64,000 nt of DNA from Bradyrhizobium sp. CSS354 (GTDB lineage: Bacteria > Pseudomonadota > Alphaproteobacteria > Rhizobiales > Xanthobacteraceae). Every line of letters starts with the position of its first letter. Position 1 is the stretch's first letter. Position numbers and translations under genes: made by a program. The notes beneath the pieces were generated by a model, which was not told the origin of the DNA, searched no databases, and saw only the letters and a list, made by a program, of their open reading frames with translations. This document shows positions 23,853 to 32,245 of this stretch, piece by piece. The stretch is from contig NZ_JAACFU010000001.1 in NCBI RefSeq assembly GCF_029051725.1, forward strand, positions 620,001-684,000, given 5' to 3'.

Positions 23853-25274
23853 ATGGTCCGCCATCTTCCCACGCTCTCGATCGCGATGTCGGTGACGTCG
23901 CTGGCGCTTCTCCTCGCGCAGCCGGCCGCGGCGGAAACCGTCACGCTCGGCATCGGAACGCAGGACACCACCACCAACACGGTGACCGCCGGCGTCGTCA
24001 TCCGCCAGCTCCATCTCCTCGAAAAATATCTGCCGAAGGAGGGCAAATACGCCAACATCAAGTTCGAGCTGGAGTGGCAGAACTTCACATCCGGTCCGCC
24101 CGTCACCAATGCGATGATGGCGAACAAGCTGCAGATCGGCATGATGGGCGACTATCCGTTGATCGTGAACGGTTTCACTTTCGACAGCAATCCGGAGAGC
24201 AAGAGCCGGCTGATCGGCATCGCCGCCTACAGCCTGTCGGGCTCCGGCAACGGCATCGTCGTGCACAAGGATTCGCCCTACTACGATCTCGCCGATCTCA
24301 AGGGCAAGCTCGTCAGCGTGCCGTTCGGCTCTGCCGCGCACGGCATGGTATTGAAGGCGATGCAGGACCGCGGCTACGCGTCGGATTTCTTCCAGCTGGT
24401 CAGCCAGAGTCCGGAGGTCGGCTCGACCAATCTCCAGGAGAAGAAGATCGACGCGCATGCCGACTTCGTTCCGTTCGCCGAGCTGCTGCCGTTCCGCGGC
24501 TTTGCCCGAAAGATCTTTGACGGCGTCGAGACCAATCTCCCGACTTTCCACGGCATCGTCGTGCGCACCGATTTCGCCGAGAAATACCCCGAAGTCGTTG
24601 TTGCCTACTTCAAGGCGCTGATCGCCGCCAATCAGTGGCTGCGCGACGATCCCAAGCTCGCCGCGGAGAAAATCCAGGAATGGACCGGCATCAACAAGGA
24701 GGTCGTCTACATCTTCCTCGGCCCCAGCGGCAACATGACCACCGATCCCTCGATCAAGCCGGCGCTGATCGACGCCGCAGCGGCCGACGTCAAGGTGCTG
24801 CAGAACCTCGGCCGGATGAAGGAGTTCGATCCCAAGAAATGGGTCGACGACAGCTACATCCGCAAGGCCTATGCCGAGATGAAGCTCGACTATGACGCGC
24901 GGCTCGCCAGCGCCAGTAACTACGAGATCTCCGGCGAAGATTCCTTCTGCAAGAAGCCGATCGCAGATCCGCGCAAGGCCGGCGAGGTCTGGGTCGACCA
25001 GGCAGGCATCATGCCCTTCTCGTCGGCGAGCTGCACGCTCGGCGCCTATGCCGACTACAAAGCCAAGGGCAAGAAGATCAACGTCACCTACGTCTTCGAT
25101 ACCACGCGCGGCATCAAGCTGTTCGCCGACCAGGCCTTCTTCGCGGTCGGCAATGGCGAGGTTGCGCCGTTCCTGTTGAAGAAGGACGCTGAAGCCTATG
25201 CCGCCAAGATCAGCGGCAAGGTGCTCGGCTTCGACGACGCGGTGAAGGCGGCGGTCGGCGGGGGCAAGACGTGA
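23853..25274 (+). CDS. NitT/TauT-type ABC substrate-binding protein with a NosL-like C-terminal domain
   Basis: A 473-residue exported protein. After a signal peptide ending near QPAAAE comes an NMT1/SsuA-like binding domain (to about residue 340: VTLGIGTQDTTTNTVTAGVV, MMGDYPLIVNGF). The last 110 residues are extra. They run from CKKPIADPRKAGEVW through FSSASCTLGAYADYKAKGK to VAPFLLKKDAEAYAAKISGK, a pattern resembling the NosL copper chaperone. Usual family length is about 330. In-frame ATGs exist at 23841 and 23847; I chose 23853 because TGAGG lies six bases upstream. The ligand is unknown; neighbours suggest a sulfur compound. Confidence 0.82.
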   Translation: MVRHLPTLSIAMSVTSLALLLAQPAAAETVTLGIGTQDTTTNTVTAGVVIRQLHLLEKYLPKEGKYANIKFELEWQNFTSGPPVTNAMMANKLQIGMMGDYPLIVNGFTFDSNPESKSRLIGIAAYSLSGSGNGIVVHKDSPYYDLADLKGKLVSVPFGSAAHGMVLKAMQDRGYASDFFQLVSQSPEVGSTNLQEKKIDAHADFVPFAELLPFRGFARKIFDGVETNLPTFHGIVVRTDFAEKYPEVVVAYFKALIAANQWLRDDPKLAAEKIQEWTGINKEVVYIFLGPSGNMTTDPSIKPALIDAAAADVKVLQNLGRMKEFDPKKWVDDSYIRKAYAEMKLDYDARLASASNYEISGEDSFCKKPIADPRKAGEVWVDQAGIMPFSSASCTLGAYADYKAKGKKINVTYVFDTTRGIKLFADQAFFAVGNGEVAPFLLKKDAEAYAAKISGKVLGFDDAVKAAVGGGKT

Positions 25275-26179
25275 GCAGTCCCGCCCTCCTCAGACATTCC
25301 GAGGACAGCATGCCGGCAAGCGCAATCGCGGAGGCCAGCGCCATGCCCGCCTCCACTCCACCCGCATCACCGCCCTCTTTCAGCACGCTCACGTTACGCT
25401 GGTACCGGCTCAACCGCGGTGGGCTGCGTGCGACCGCGATCGGCATTATCTCGCTGCTCGCCTTCCTGCTGGTCTGGCACCTGCTGACGACCTATCGCGT
25501 CGTGTTCTTCGTGCGCTTCACCAACGTGCCCTCGCCGCTCGCGGTCTATGCGAGCTTCACCAAGGCGATCCACGATCCGAAATTCCTGCTGCACGTCCTC
25601 CTGAGCTGCCGGCGCATCTTCTTCGGCTTCTCGCTCGCGGCGATCGTCGCCGTGCCGCTCGGCCTGATCATGGGCCGCTTCAAGGTCGTCCACGAGATCA
25701 TCTTCCCCGTGGCGGAGGTGCTGCGGCCGATCCCGGCGATCGCCTGGGTGCCGATGGCCATCATGCTGTGGCCGACCAACGAGCAGAGCATCGTCTACAT
25801 CACGTTCCTCGGCTCGTTCTTCCCGATCCTGGTCAACACGCTGCACGGCATGTCGCTGGTCGATCCCGTGCTGGTGCGCGCCGCGCAATGTCTCGGCGCG
25901 CGGGAGCGCTCGATCTTCCGCGACGTGTATTTTCCAGCCTCGCTCCCGCACATCTTCACCGGCCTCACGGTCGGCATGGGCGTGGCCTGGGTGTCGTTGA
26001 TCGCCGCCGAGATGATCTCGGGGCAGTACGGCATCGGCTATTTCACCTGGGAGGCCTATTCGCTGGTTCAGTATGCCGACATCGCGCTCGGCATGATCGC
26101 GATCGGCGTGCTCGGCCTCGGATCCAGCATGCTGATCCGGGGGGCCGGACAATTGGTGATGCCGTGGAGGCTGAAATGA
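25271..26179 (+). CDS. NitT/TauT-type ABC transporter permease
   Basis: A 302-residue permease of the SsuC/TauC family (BPD_transp_1). About six membrane segments are seen, with the EAA loop as AAQCLGARERSIFRDVYFPASLPHIFTGL near residues 200-228. An alanine/proline-rich N-terminal stretch of about 35 residues precedes the first helix. It starts at a GTG overlapping the upstream stop by four bases. With 23853 and 26176 it makes a complete importer. Confidence 0.9.
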   Translation: MSSPALLRHSEDSMPASAIAEASAMPASTPPASPPSFSTLTLRWYRLNRGGLRATAIGIISLLAFLLVWHLLTTYRVVFFVRFTNVPSPLAVYASFTKAIHDPKFLLHVLLSCRRIFFGFSLAAIVAVPLGLIMGRFKVVHEIIFPVAEVLRPIPAIAWVPMAIMLWPTNEQSIVYITFLGSFFPILVNTLHGMSLVDPVLVRAAQCLGARERSIFRDVYFPASLPHIFTGLTVGMGVAWVSLIAAEMISGQYGIGYFTWEAYSLVQYADIALGMIAIGVLGLGSSMLIRGAGQLVMPWRLK

Positions 26180-27048
26180 GCGAGGTCGTTGTCAAGGCAC
26201 CGCAGGGCCATATCGAGGTCAAAAACTTCTCCCTCAGCTACGACAGCATCGAGGGGCCGGTCGAAGCCGTCACCGATACGCAGATACATGTGAAGCCTGG
26301 CGAGTTCGTCTCGATCGTCGGTCCCTCCGGGTGCGGAAAGTCGACGCTGCTCAACGCGGTCGCCGGCTTCCTCAAGCCGACGACGGGCATCGTCACCGTC
26401 GACGGCGAGAAGGTGAACGGCCCCAGCGCCGAGCGCGGCATGGTGTTCCAGCAATATTCGCTGTTTCCCTGGAAGACGGTGCGGGAGAACGTCGAGTTCG
26501 GCCTGAAGATGCGCGGCATGCCGCGCTCGCAGCGCGAGCGCGCCGCGCGCACGCTGCTGGGACTCGCGGGCCTCGAAGCCTTCGAAAAGCATTATCCCGA
26601 GAAACTCTCAGGTGGCATGAAGCAGCGCGTGGGCATCGTGCGTGCGCTCGCGACGGGACCCAAAGTGTTGTTGCTGGACGAGCCCTTCGGCGCGCTCGAT
26701 GCGCAGACCCGGGTCATCATGCAGCAGATCCTCACCAACATGTGGCAGCGGCTGAAGATCTCGGTGCTGTTCGTCACCCACGACATCGACGAGGCGATCT
26801 TCCTCTCCGACCGCGTCTACTGCATGACCGCACGCCCCGGCTCGATCAAGGCGGAGATTCCGATCCCGCTGGAGCGGCCGCGGCAGCAGTCGATGATGAT
26901 GTCGTCGGAGTTCCTGGGGTTGCGCCGGGGACTGATGTCGCTGATCCGCGAGGAAAGCATCAAGGCGATGGGCGGCGAGCTCAACGACATGGGCATGCAG
27001 GGCCTGAACATCGAACTGCACGGGCATTCGCTCGCGGATGTGATTTGA
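26176..27048 (+). CDS. NitT/TauT-type ABC transporter ATP-binding protein
   Basis: A 290-residue ATPase of the SsuB/TauB class. Walker A is GPSGCGKST near residues 53-61, Q-loop FQQYSLFPW, signature LSGGMKQRVGI, Walker B LLLDEPFGALDAQT, and H-loop FVTHDIDEAIF. An extra C-terminal tail of about 40 residues ends in LNIELHGHSLADVI. The ATG overlaps the permease stop by four bases. It completes the importer of the redox cluster. Confidence 0.92.
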   Translation: MSEVVVKAPQGHIEVKNFSLSYDSIEGPVEAVTDTQIHVKPGEFVSIVGPSGCGKSTLLNAVAGFLKPTTGIVTVDGEKVNGPSAERGMVFQQYSLFPWKTVRENVEFGLKMRGMPRSQRERAARTLLGLAGLEAFEKHYPEKLSGGMKQRVGIVRALATGPKVLLLDEPFGALDAQTRVIMQQILTNMWQRLKISVLFVTHDIDEAIFLSDRVYCMTARPGSIKAEIPIPLERPRQQSMMMSSEFLGLRRGLMSLIREESIKAMGGELNDMGMQGLNIELHGHSLADVI

Positions 27049-27080
27049 TTTCATCGCTCCCGCTTACGGGATGACGGTCT

Positions 27081-27170
27081 CGTAGGGTGGGCAAAGCGAA
27101 GCGTGCCCACCACTTTTGTACGCGCGACGAGATGGTGGGCACGGCGCTTCTCGCCTTTGCCCACCCTACG
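27081..27170. repeat. 90-bp palindromic repeat (CGTAGGGTGGGCAAAG type)
   Basis: Perfect 16-base ends (CGTAGGGTGGGCAAAG and its complement) enclose a second nested pair (GTGCCCACCA / TGGTGGGCAC). It lies between the convergent ABC ATPase and YeiH genes. The form is of a dispersed non-coding element (MITE/REP-like); no transposase is present. Confidence 0.8.
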
Positions 27171-27184
27171 GCACCTAGCTTCGA

Positions 27185-28243
27185 TCACTTGAACCAGTGC
27201 ACCAGTGCGATGCTGATGCCGAGCAGCAGCAGCAGCGACAGCGTCACGGCCGCCGTCACCCGTCCGCCGACATTGGCAAGCACCTTCACATCGACGCCGA
27301 GGCCAAGCGCGGCCATCGACACCACTGTGAGAAAACCCGTGATCCGCGTGATCGGGGCAACCACCGTGGACGGCACGATCTCGAGCGAGCGCAGAGTCGC
27401 CAGCGCAAGGAAGCCGAGGATAAACCACGGGACCAGGCGAAAGAAGCCGACATTGGTCTTCTTGGCTTCGCTGTGCCAGCGCGAGGCCGTCAGCGAGAGG
27501 CCGACGACCACCGGCCCGAGCATCAGCACGCGCATCAGCTTGACCAGCGTGCCGATCTGCGTCGAGACGAGCCCAGCCGGCACCGTCGCGGCCAGCACCT
27601 GAGGCACGGCATAGACGGTGAGGCCTGCGAGGATCCCGTATTGCGTGGCCGATAGCTGCAGCAACGGAATCAGCAGCGGCAGGCCGAGCACCATCATCAC
27701 GCCGAGGATCGCGGTGAAGGAGATCGAGGATGCGATCTCGTCATTGTTGGCGCCGATGATCGGCGCCACCGCCGCAATTGCCGAATTGCCGCAGATCGAG
27801 TTGCCGCAGGCGATCAGGATCGAGAGCCGCGTCGACAGACCAAGCAGGCGGCTGATGCCGAAGGAGACGCTGAGCGCGATCACGACGACCGCTGCGATCG
27901 AGGCCAACAGCGCGACGCCCGACGCCGCGATCGCGGCAAAGCTGATCGAGGCCCCCAGCAGCATGACGGCGACTTCGAGCAGTTGCTTGGCGCTGAAGGC
28001 GATGCCGGACTGCCAGCGCGGCGCGGGTTTCCAGAAGCTGCGCACGGCCATGCCAAGCAAGATAGCCATCACCAGCGCCTCGACATAGGGATGTTCGAAG
28101 ACGCCCAATTCCGCCCGTTCAAGCAGGGCCGAAACGCCGGCCACGGCGATGCAGAGGAGGATGCCGGGAATCAGCGCGACGATGCGGCTGGTGGCCGTGG
28201 TCGGCTTAGCGTCGGCCGGGCTGGATGCTTGATTCTGCGACAC
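27185..28243 (-). CDS. YeiH/UPF0324-family putative sulfate (anion) exporter
   Basis: A 352-residue membrane protein with about ten helices. Family features are LLGMAVRSFWKPAPRWQSGIAFSAK-like entry to the core (residues about 62-86), CGNSICGNSAIAAVAPIIGA and GLTVYAVPQVLAA. Members such as TauZ are linked to sulfonate metabolism as proposed sulfate or sulfite exporters; E. coli YeiH has no proven substrate. The GTG start has GGGAGAGA upstream. It is convergent with the ABC transporter of the redox cluster, and its family ties that cluster to sulfur. Confidence 0.85.
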   Translation of the reverse strand: MSQNQASSPADAKPTTATSRIVALIPGILLCIAVAGVSALLERAELGVFEHPYVEALVMAILLGMAVRSFWKPAPRWQSGIAFSAKQLLEVAVMLLGASISFAAIAASGVALLASIAAVVVIALSVSFGISRLLGLSTRLSILIACGNSICGNSAIAAVAPIIGANNDEIASSISFTAILGVMMVLGLPLLIPLLQLSATQYGILAGLTVYAVPQVLAATVPAGLVSTQIGTLVKLMRVLMLGPVVVGLSLTASRWHSEAKKTNVGFFRLVPWFILGFLALATLRSLEIVPSTVVAPITRITGFLTVVSMAALGLGVDVKVLANVGGRVTAAVTLSLLLLLGISIALVHWFK

Positions 28244-28356
28244 AAATCTCTCCCAGAGGAGAAGGATTTATACGCAGCGCCAGCCGATTGGGAAATAAGT
28301 TTTCGCATATCAGAGCCGAGGGAAGTTCTATCCTCAGCCCGGAATAATCCGGCTCG

Positions 28357-28405
28357 GAAGGTCAGGCGCCCTTTAGAAGATCAGGCGCGCCTTAGAAGAT
28401 CAAGC
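28357..28405. repeat. Tandem 19-bp repeat overlapping the end of a small gene
   Basis: Two full copies of GAAGRTCAGGCGCSCYTTA (28357-28375 and 28376-28394) and a partial third (GAAGATCAAGC, 28395-28405). The second copy contains the stop codon of the 72-residue gene on the minus strand. Confidence 0.7.
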
Positions 28406-28610
28406 TCTTGGCCAGTGAGGCAACGCGGCTGAAGCCGTCATAGACGCCGGGCTCGAAGAAGGCCGCGCGCGCCAGCACGATACCGGCGACCAGCGACCAG
28501 AACAGGCCGGTGCCGAGCCGCAACAGCAGCTTCGACCCGCGCGAGCGCGGCTGCGTGTCCGTTGCGGACACCAATTGCTCGCCGAAAGGCTCAAACCTGG
28601 TGCGTTCCAT
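28392..28610 (-). CDS. Small single-helix membrane protein, 72 residues
   Basis: The minus strand encodes a 72-residue protein starting MERTRFEPFGEQL, with a basic stretch PRSRGSKLLLRL and one transmembrane helix LFWSLVAGIVLARAAFFEPG. I do not recognise a family. It lies alone between YeiH and the Liv operon on the same strand. The ribosome-binding site is weak. Orientation of the basic patch suggests the N-terminus stays in the cytoplasm. Confidence 0.5.
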   Translation of the reverse strand: MERTRFEPFGEQLVSATDTQPRSRGSKLLLRLGTGLFWSLVAGIVLARAAFFEPGVYDGFSRVASLAKSLIF

Positions 28611-28774
28611 AGCAGTCAATCCATCAAATTCTGAATGGAATGTCGTCGTTTCAGCCCGAAACGGCAATGGAAGCGATTGGCGTATTTGCCCCTCGACGGG
28701 GAAACTCCTTCCGTCCATTAGACCCGGGGCAACAGTTTTCTTCTTTTGGCCTATTTGGACACTGGCGGCTCCGC

Positions 28775-29485
28775 CTAGAGGGCCAGATAACGTCGCCGGA
28801 TCGTCTCGTTGGCCTTCAGCTCGTCGATCGCGGCGGCATAGACGATCTGGCCCTTGTCGATGACAGTGGCATGGCTCGCCAGCCCCAGGCAGAAATGCAT
28901 GTTCTGCTCGGCGATCAGCACGGTCGATCCGAGCTTCCGGAGTTGCCGCAACAACTCGCCGATCCGCTGCACGATGATTGGCGCGAGACCCTCGCTCGGC
29001 TCGTCCAGCAGCAGCAGTGCAGGATTGCCCATCAGCGTACGCGCGATCGCGAGCATCTGCTGCTCGCCGCCTGACAGGCGCCCGGCGATGCGGTGGCGCA
29101 GCGGCTCCAGCAGCGGGAAGACTTCGTAGATGCGCTTGATGGGCCATTCGTCCTGGCCCTCCGGTCCGCGCTTCCGGCCGATGACGAGGTTGTCCTCGAC
29201 CGTATGCTCCGGAAAGATCTGGCGGTCCTCCGGCACAAAGCCGAGGCCGGCGCGCGCGATATGGTGCGGCTTGCGGCCGGAGATCACCGCGCCGCGCAGG
29301 CTGATTTGACCCCGTCGCGGCGGCGCCAAGCCCATGATCGCCTTCATGGTCGTCGACTTGCCTGCGCCGTTGCGGCCGAGCAGTGCCATGGTCTCGCCCT
29401 GCCGCACCGCGAGCGCGACGCCGAACAGGATCTGGCTTGTGCCGTAGTAGACATCGAGATCGGCGACTTCGATCACAGCGCTCAT
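28775..29485 (-). CDS. livF: Branched-chain-type ABC transporter ATP-binding protein LivF
   Basis: A 236-residue LivF-class ATPase: Walker A GRNGAGKST near residues 37-45, signature LSGGEQQMLAIART, Walker B LLLDEPSEGLAP, and ENMHF in place of the H-loop histidine region. It is the last gene of a five-gene Liv-type operon. Substrate is not certain to be an amino acid, since the operon is divergent from an acyl-CoA ligase and a Baeyer-Villiger monooxygenase. The 160 bp between it and the small gene downstream hold nothing I can support. Confidence 0.92.
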   Translation of the reverse strand: MSAVIEVADLDVYYGTSQILFGVALAVRQGETMALLGRNGAGKSTTMKAIMGLAPPRRGQISLRGAVISGRKPHHIARAGLGFVPEDRQIFPEHTVEDNLVIGRKRGPEGQDEWPIKRIYEVFPLLEPLRHRIAGRLSGGEQQMLAIARTLMGNPALLLLDEPSEGLAPIIVQRIGELLRQLRKLGSTVLIAEQNMHFCLGLASHATVIDKGQIVYAAAIDELKANETIRRRYLAL

Positions 29486-30237
29486 GCGGCGGCTCCCGCA
29501 TGCTCGGTGCCGAGATAGGCCTCGATCACGGCACTGTCATTGCGGATCTCGTCGGGCCTACCGTTCGCGAGAATGCGGCCGTAGCAGAGCACCACGATTT
29601 TCGGTGCGATCTTGAACACGATGTCCATGTCGTGCTCGATGAAGACCACGGTGATCTTTTGCGTCTCCCAGAGCTCACGCACCTTGTCAATCATGCGCCA
29701 GCGCTCTTCCGGGCCCATGCCGGCGGTCGGCTCGTCCAGCAGCAGCACTTTCGGTTCGAGCACCAGCGCCAGCGCGATGTCGAGCAGCTTCTGGTCGCCA
29801 TGCGACAGGGTCGCAGCGGTGCGATTGCGTTTGCCGGCGAGACCCAGCAGCTCCATCACGTGCTCGGCGCGATCGCGCGTCTCGGGCAACGGAAAGCGCT
29901 TGTGCAGCACCGCGGAGGTGCGCTGGTCGGCGCTGACCGCGGCGAGCATGGTCTCCTGCACCGTCAGCGATTTGAAGATGCTGGCGACCTGAAACGCCCG
30001 GCCGATGCCATGGCGGACGATCTCCGGCGGCGAGCGGCCGGCGAGATCAACGCCGTCGAGCAGCACCTCTCCGGAATCCGGCTTCAGCGCCCCGGTGATC
30101 AAATTGAAGAAGGTGCTCTTGCCCGCGCCGTTCGGGCCGATCACGGCCGTGAGCGAGCCGTCGGGAAAGTCGAGAGAGACGTCGTTGGTCGCTTTCACAC
30201 CGCCAAAGGATTTTGCGAGGTTGCGGATTTCAAGCAT
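29482..30237 (-). CDS. livG: Branched-chain-type ABC transporter ATP-binding protein LivG
   Basis: A 251-residue LivG-class ATPase with GPNGAGKST near residues 34-42, LSHGDQKLLDIALAL as the signature, LLLDEPTAGMGPEE, and FIEHDMDIVF as the H-loop. It starts at 30237, two bases after the livM stop, and overlaps livF by four bases. The open frame back to 30483 runs over livM and is not coding. Confidence 0.93.
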   Translation of the reverse strand: MLEIRNLAKSFGGVKATNDVSLDFPDGSLTAVIGPNGAGKSTFFNLITGALKPDSGEVLLDGVDLAGRSPPEIVRHGIGRAFQVASIFKSLTVQETMLAAVSADQRTSAVLHKRFPLPETRDRAEHVMELLGLAGKRNRTAATLSHGDQKLLDIALALVLEPKVLLLDEPTAGMGPEERWRMIDKVRELWETQKITVVFIEHDMDIVFKIAPKIVVLCYGRILANGRPDEIRNDSAVIEAYLGTEHAGAAA

Positions 30238-30239
30238 GG

Positions 30240-31259
30240 CTAGCGCCCCTCGCCCGCATCGCGCCGGTGCGTGTACCATTCGGCGACGAAATCCAGCAGG
30301 CCTTTGCGCAGGCCCAGCGCGAAGAACAGGATGACGACGCCGAGCACGATGCCGTGGTATTCGGTGAATCGCGTGACTGTGTCGTTGAGCAGCAGCAGCA
30401 GTACGGTCCCGACCATCGGCCCGAGGAAGGTCGAGACGCCGCCGAGCATGTTGATGAAAATGCCCTCGCCCGAGATGGTCCAATAGGCGAATTCGGGATA
30501 GGCGCCGGAGACGAACAGCGCCATCACCATGCCGCCCATCGAGGCAAACAGCGCCGCCAGCACGAACACGGTGAGCTTTGCGCGCCAGACGTCGATGCCG
30601 AGGAAGCTGGCGCGCGCAGCGTTGTCCCGGATCATGCGCAGCGTGTAGCCGAAGGGGGATTGCGCGATCTGGCGCATTGCCAGCAGGCCGAGGACAAGGA
30701 GCGCACAGCTCACGACATAGAGATCGACATGATTGGCGAGATTGATGCCGAGGAAAGCGGGACGCGGAATGCCGCCGCGCAGGCCCTGGTCGCCGCCGGT
30801 GAAGGAGGCCCAGGACAGGATGGTCGAGTGGATCAGCATCTGGAACGCCAGCGTGACGAAGGCGAAGTAGATCTCCTTCAGCCGGACGCAGATCGCGCCG
30901 ATAACAGCTGCGACGAGCGCAGTGATCGCCAGCGTCGCGACGAACGCGACCGGAATGGGTACACCGAGCTTCTGCATGATCAGGCCAAAACTGTAGGCGC
31001 CGAGGCCGAAGAACATGCCGTGACCGAACGAGGTCAGCCCGGTGTAGCCGACCAGCAGGTTGAGCGAGGTCGCGAACAGGCCATAGGCGGAGCAGCGAAT
31101 GACGAAATCGAGCAGCGCCTTGCTGTCAGTCAACAGCGGCAAAGTGGCCAGCACGGCGAAGGCGATCAGCGCGATCAGGACATCGCGATAGCGTTGAAGC
31201 GCGGAGACGCTGCGCACCGGCGCCAGCCTGTCGGCGCGCCCGGCCTCCAGCTCGGTCAT
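30240..31259 (-). CDS. livM: Branched-chain-type ABC transporter permease LivM
   Basis: A 339-residue permease of the LivM family with about ten membrane segments, LVGYTGLTSFGHGMFFGLGAYS near residues 67-88 and GGVSTFLGPMVGTVLLLLL near 270. An N-terminal tail of about 25 residues precedes the first helix, and a basic C-terminal tail (YTHRRDAGEGR) follows the last. Overlaps livH by four bases. Confidence 0.92.
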   Translation of the reverse strand: MTELEAGRADRLAPVRSVSALQRYRDVLIALIAFAVLATLPLLTDSKALLDFVIRCSAYGLFATSLNLLVGYTGLTSFGHGMFFGLGAYSFGLIMQKLGVPIPVAFVATLAITALVAAVIGAICVRLKEIYFAFVTLAFQMLIHSTILSWASFTGGDQGLRGGIPRPAFLGINLANHVDLYVVSCALLVLGLLAMRQIAQSPFGYTLRMIRDNAARASFLGIDVWRAKLTVFVLAALFASMGGMVMALFVSGAYPEFAYWTISGEGIFINMLGGVSTFLGPMVGTVLLLLLNDTVTRFTEYHGIVLGVVILFFALGLRKGLLDFVAEWYTHRRDAGEGR

Positions 31260-32158
31260 GCCGCCTCCTTGCCGAACAGGCCGGTGGGCTTCGAGACCAG
31301 CACGATCACCATGAACAGATACATCAGGCCTTCCGTGAACAGGGGAAAGCCGAGCGAGCCGAACGAACGGATCAGGCCGAGCAGCAACGCACCAACCAGC
31401 GCGCCCACAATCGAGCCCATGCCGCCGATCACGGTGACGATGAAGGATTCGATCAGCACCGAGAATCCCATGCCCGGGGTCAGCGAACGCACTGGTGCGG
31501 CGAGCGCGCCGGCGAGGCCGGCCAGCATCCCGCCAAGCGCGAACACGCCGCCGTAGATCAGACCGGTGTTGATTCCGAGCGCGGATACCATGCCGGGATT
31601 GTGCGCGGCGGCGCGGATCACCTTGCCGATGCGGCTGCGCGAGAGCCCAATACCGAGCACGATCGCCGCGACCAGCGCCACGCCGATCAGCAGCAGATAA
31701 TAAGGCGGCACGACGCCACCCGCGATGAACAACGGCATCACCTGGAACGCCGCGGGCATGCCCATCGACCTGAATTCCGGCCCCCAGATCAGCCGCACCA
31801 CATCATCGAAGATCAGCACGAAGGCGTAGCAGACGAGCAGCTGCATCAGCACATCGGCACCATAGACGCGGCTCATGAAGACGCGCTCGAAGATCAACCC
31901 AAGGACCGCGGTACCAGCTGCACCGGCAAGCATCGCGAGTGCAAAGCTGCCCGTGAGCTGATAGGCCGTCATCGCGAAATAAGCGCCGAACATGTAGAAG
32001 GCGCCGTGGCTGAAATTGACGATCTTGAGCACGCCAAAAATTAGTGTCAGCCCAACCGCGACCAGGAACAGTAGCATGCCGATGATGAGGCCGCTGGTGG
32101 TTTGCGTCACCAGGCAAGCGGAGCTGGAGAGGCAGCCGGCAAGCGCGTCGAGATCCAC
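31256..32158 (-). CDS. livH: Branched-chain-type ABC transporter permease LivH
   Basis: A 300-residue LivH-class permease: LTLIFGVLKIVNFSHGAFYMFGAYFA near residues 36-61, RAAAHNPGMVSALGINTG as the coupling loop, and SFIVTVIGGMGSIVGALVGALLLGL near the C-terminus. The start at 32158 is GTG with a poor ribosome-binding site, so an internal start is possible. It lies 87 bp after the binding-protein gene. Confidence 0.9.
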   Translation of the reverse strand: MDLDALAGCLSSSACLVTQTTSGLIIGMLLFLVAVGLTLIFGVLKIVNFSHGAFYMFGAYFAMTAYQLTGSFALAMLAGAAGTAVLGLIFERVFMSRVYGADVLMQLLVCYAFVLIFDDVVRLIWGPEFRSMGMPAAFQVMPLFIAGGVVPPYYLLLIGVALVAAIVLGIGLSRSRIGKVIRAAAHNPGMVSALGINTGLIYGGVFALGGMLAGLAGALAAPVRSLTPGMGFSVLIESFIVTVIGGMGSIVGALVGALLLGLIRSFGSLGFPLFTEGLMYLFMVIVLVSKPTGLFGKEAA

Positions 32159-32245
32159 GGGGGCACTTTCATTGTCGTGCGCCGATCCCGGCGCGGAGAG
32201 CTAAACGGAGACGGAGGCGATCGCTCGCCTCCGTCGCGCGGGCGA

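Noticed and set aside
27081..27170. Terminal inverted repeats of an insertion sequence
   Set aside because: Only 90 bp, no transposase and no target duplication seen; better described as a small palindromic repeat.
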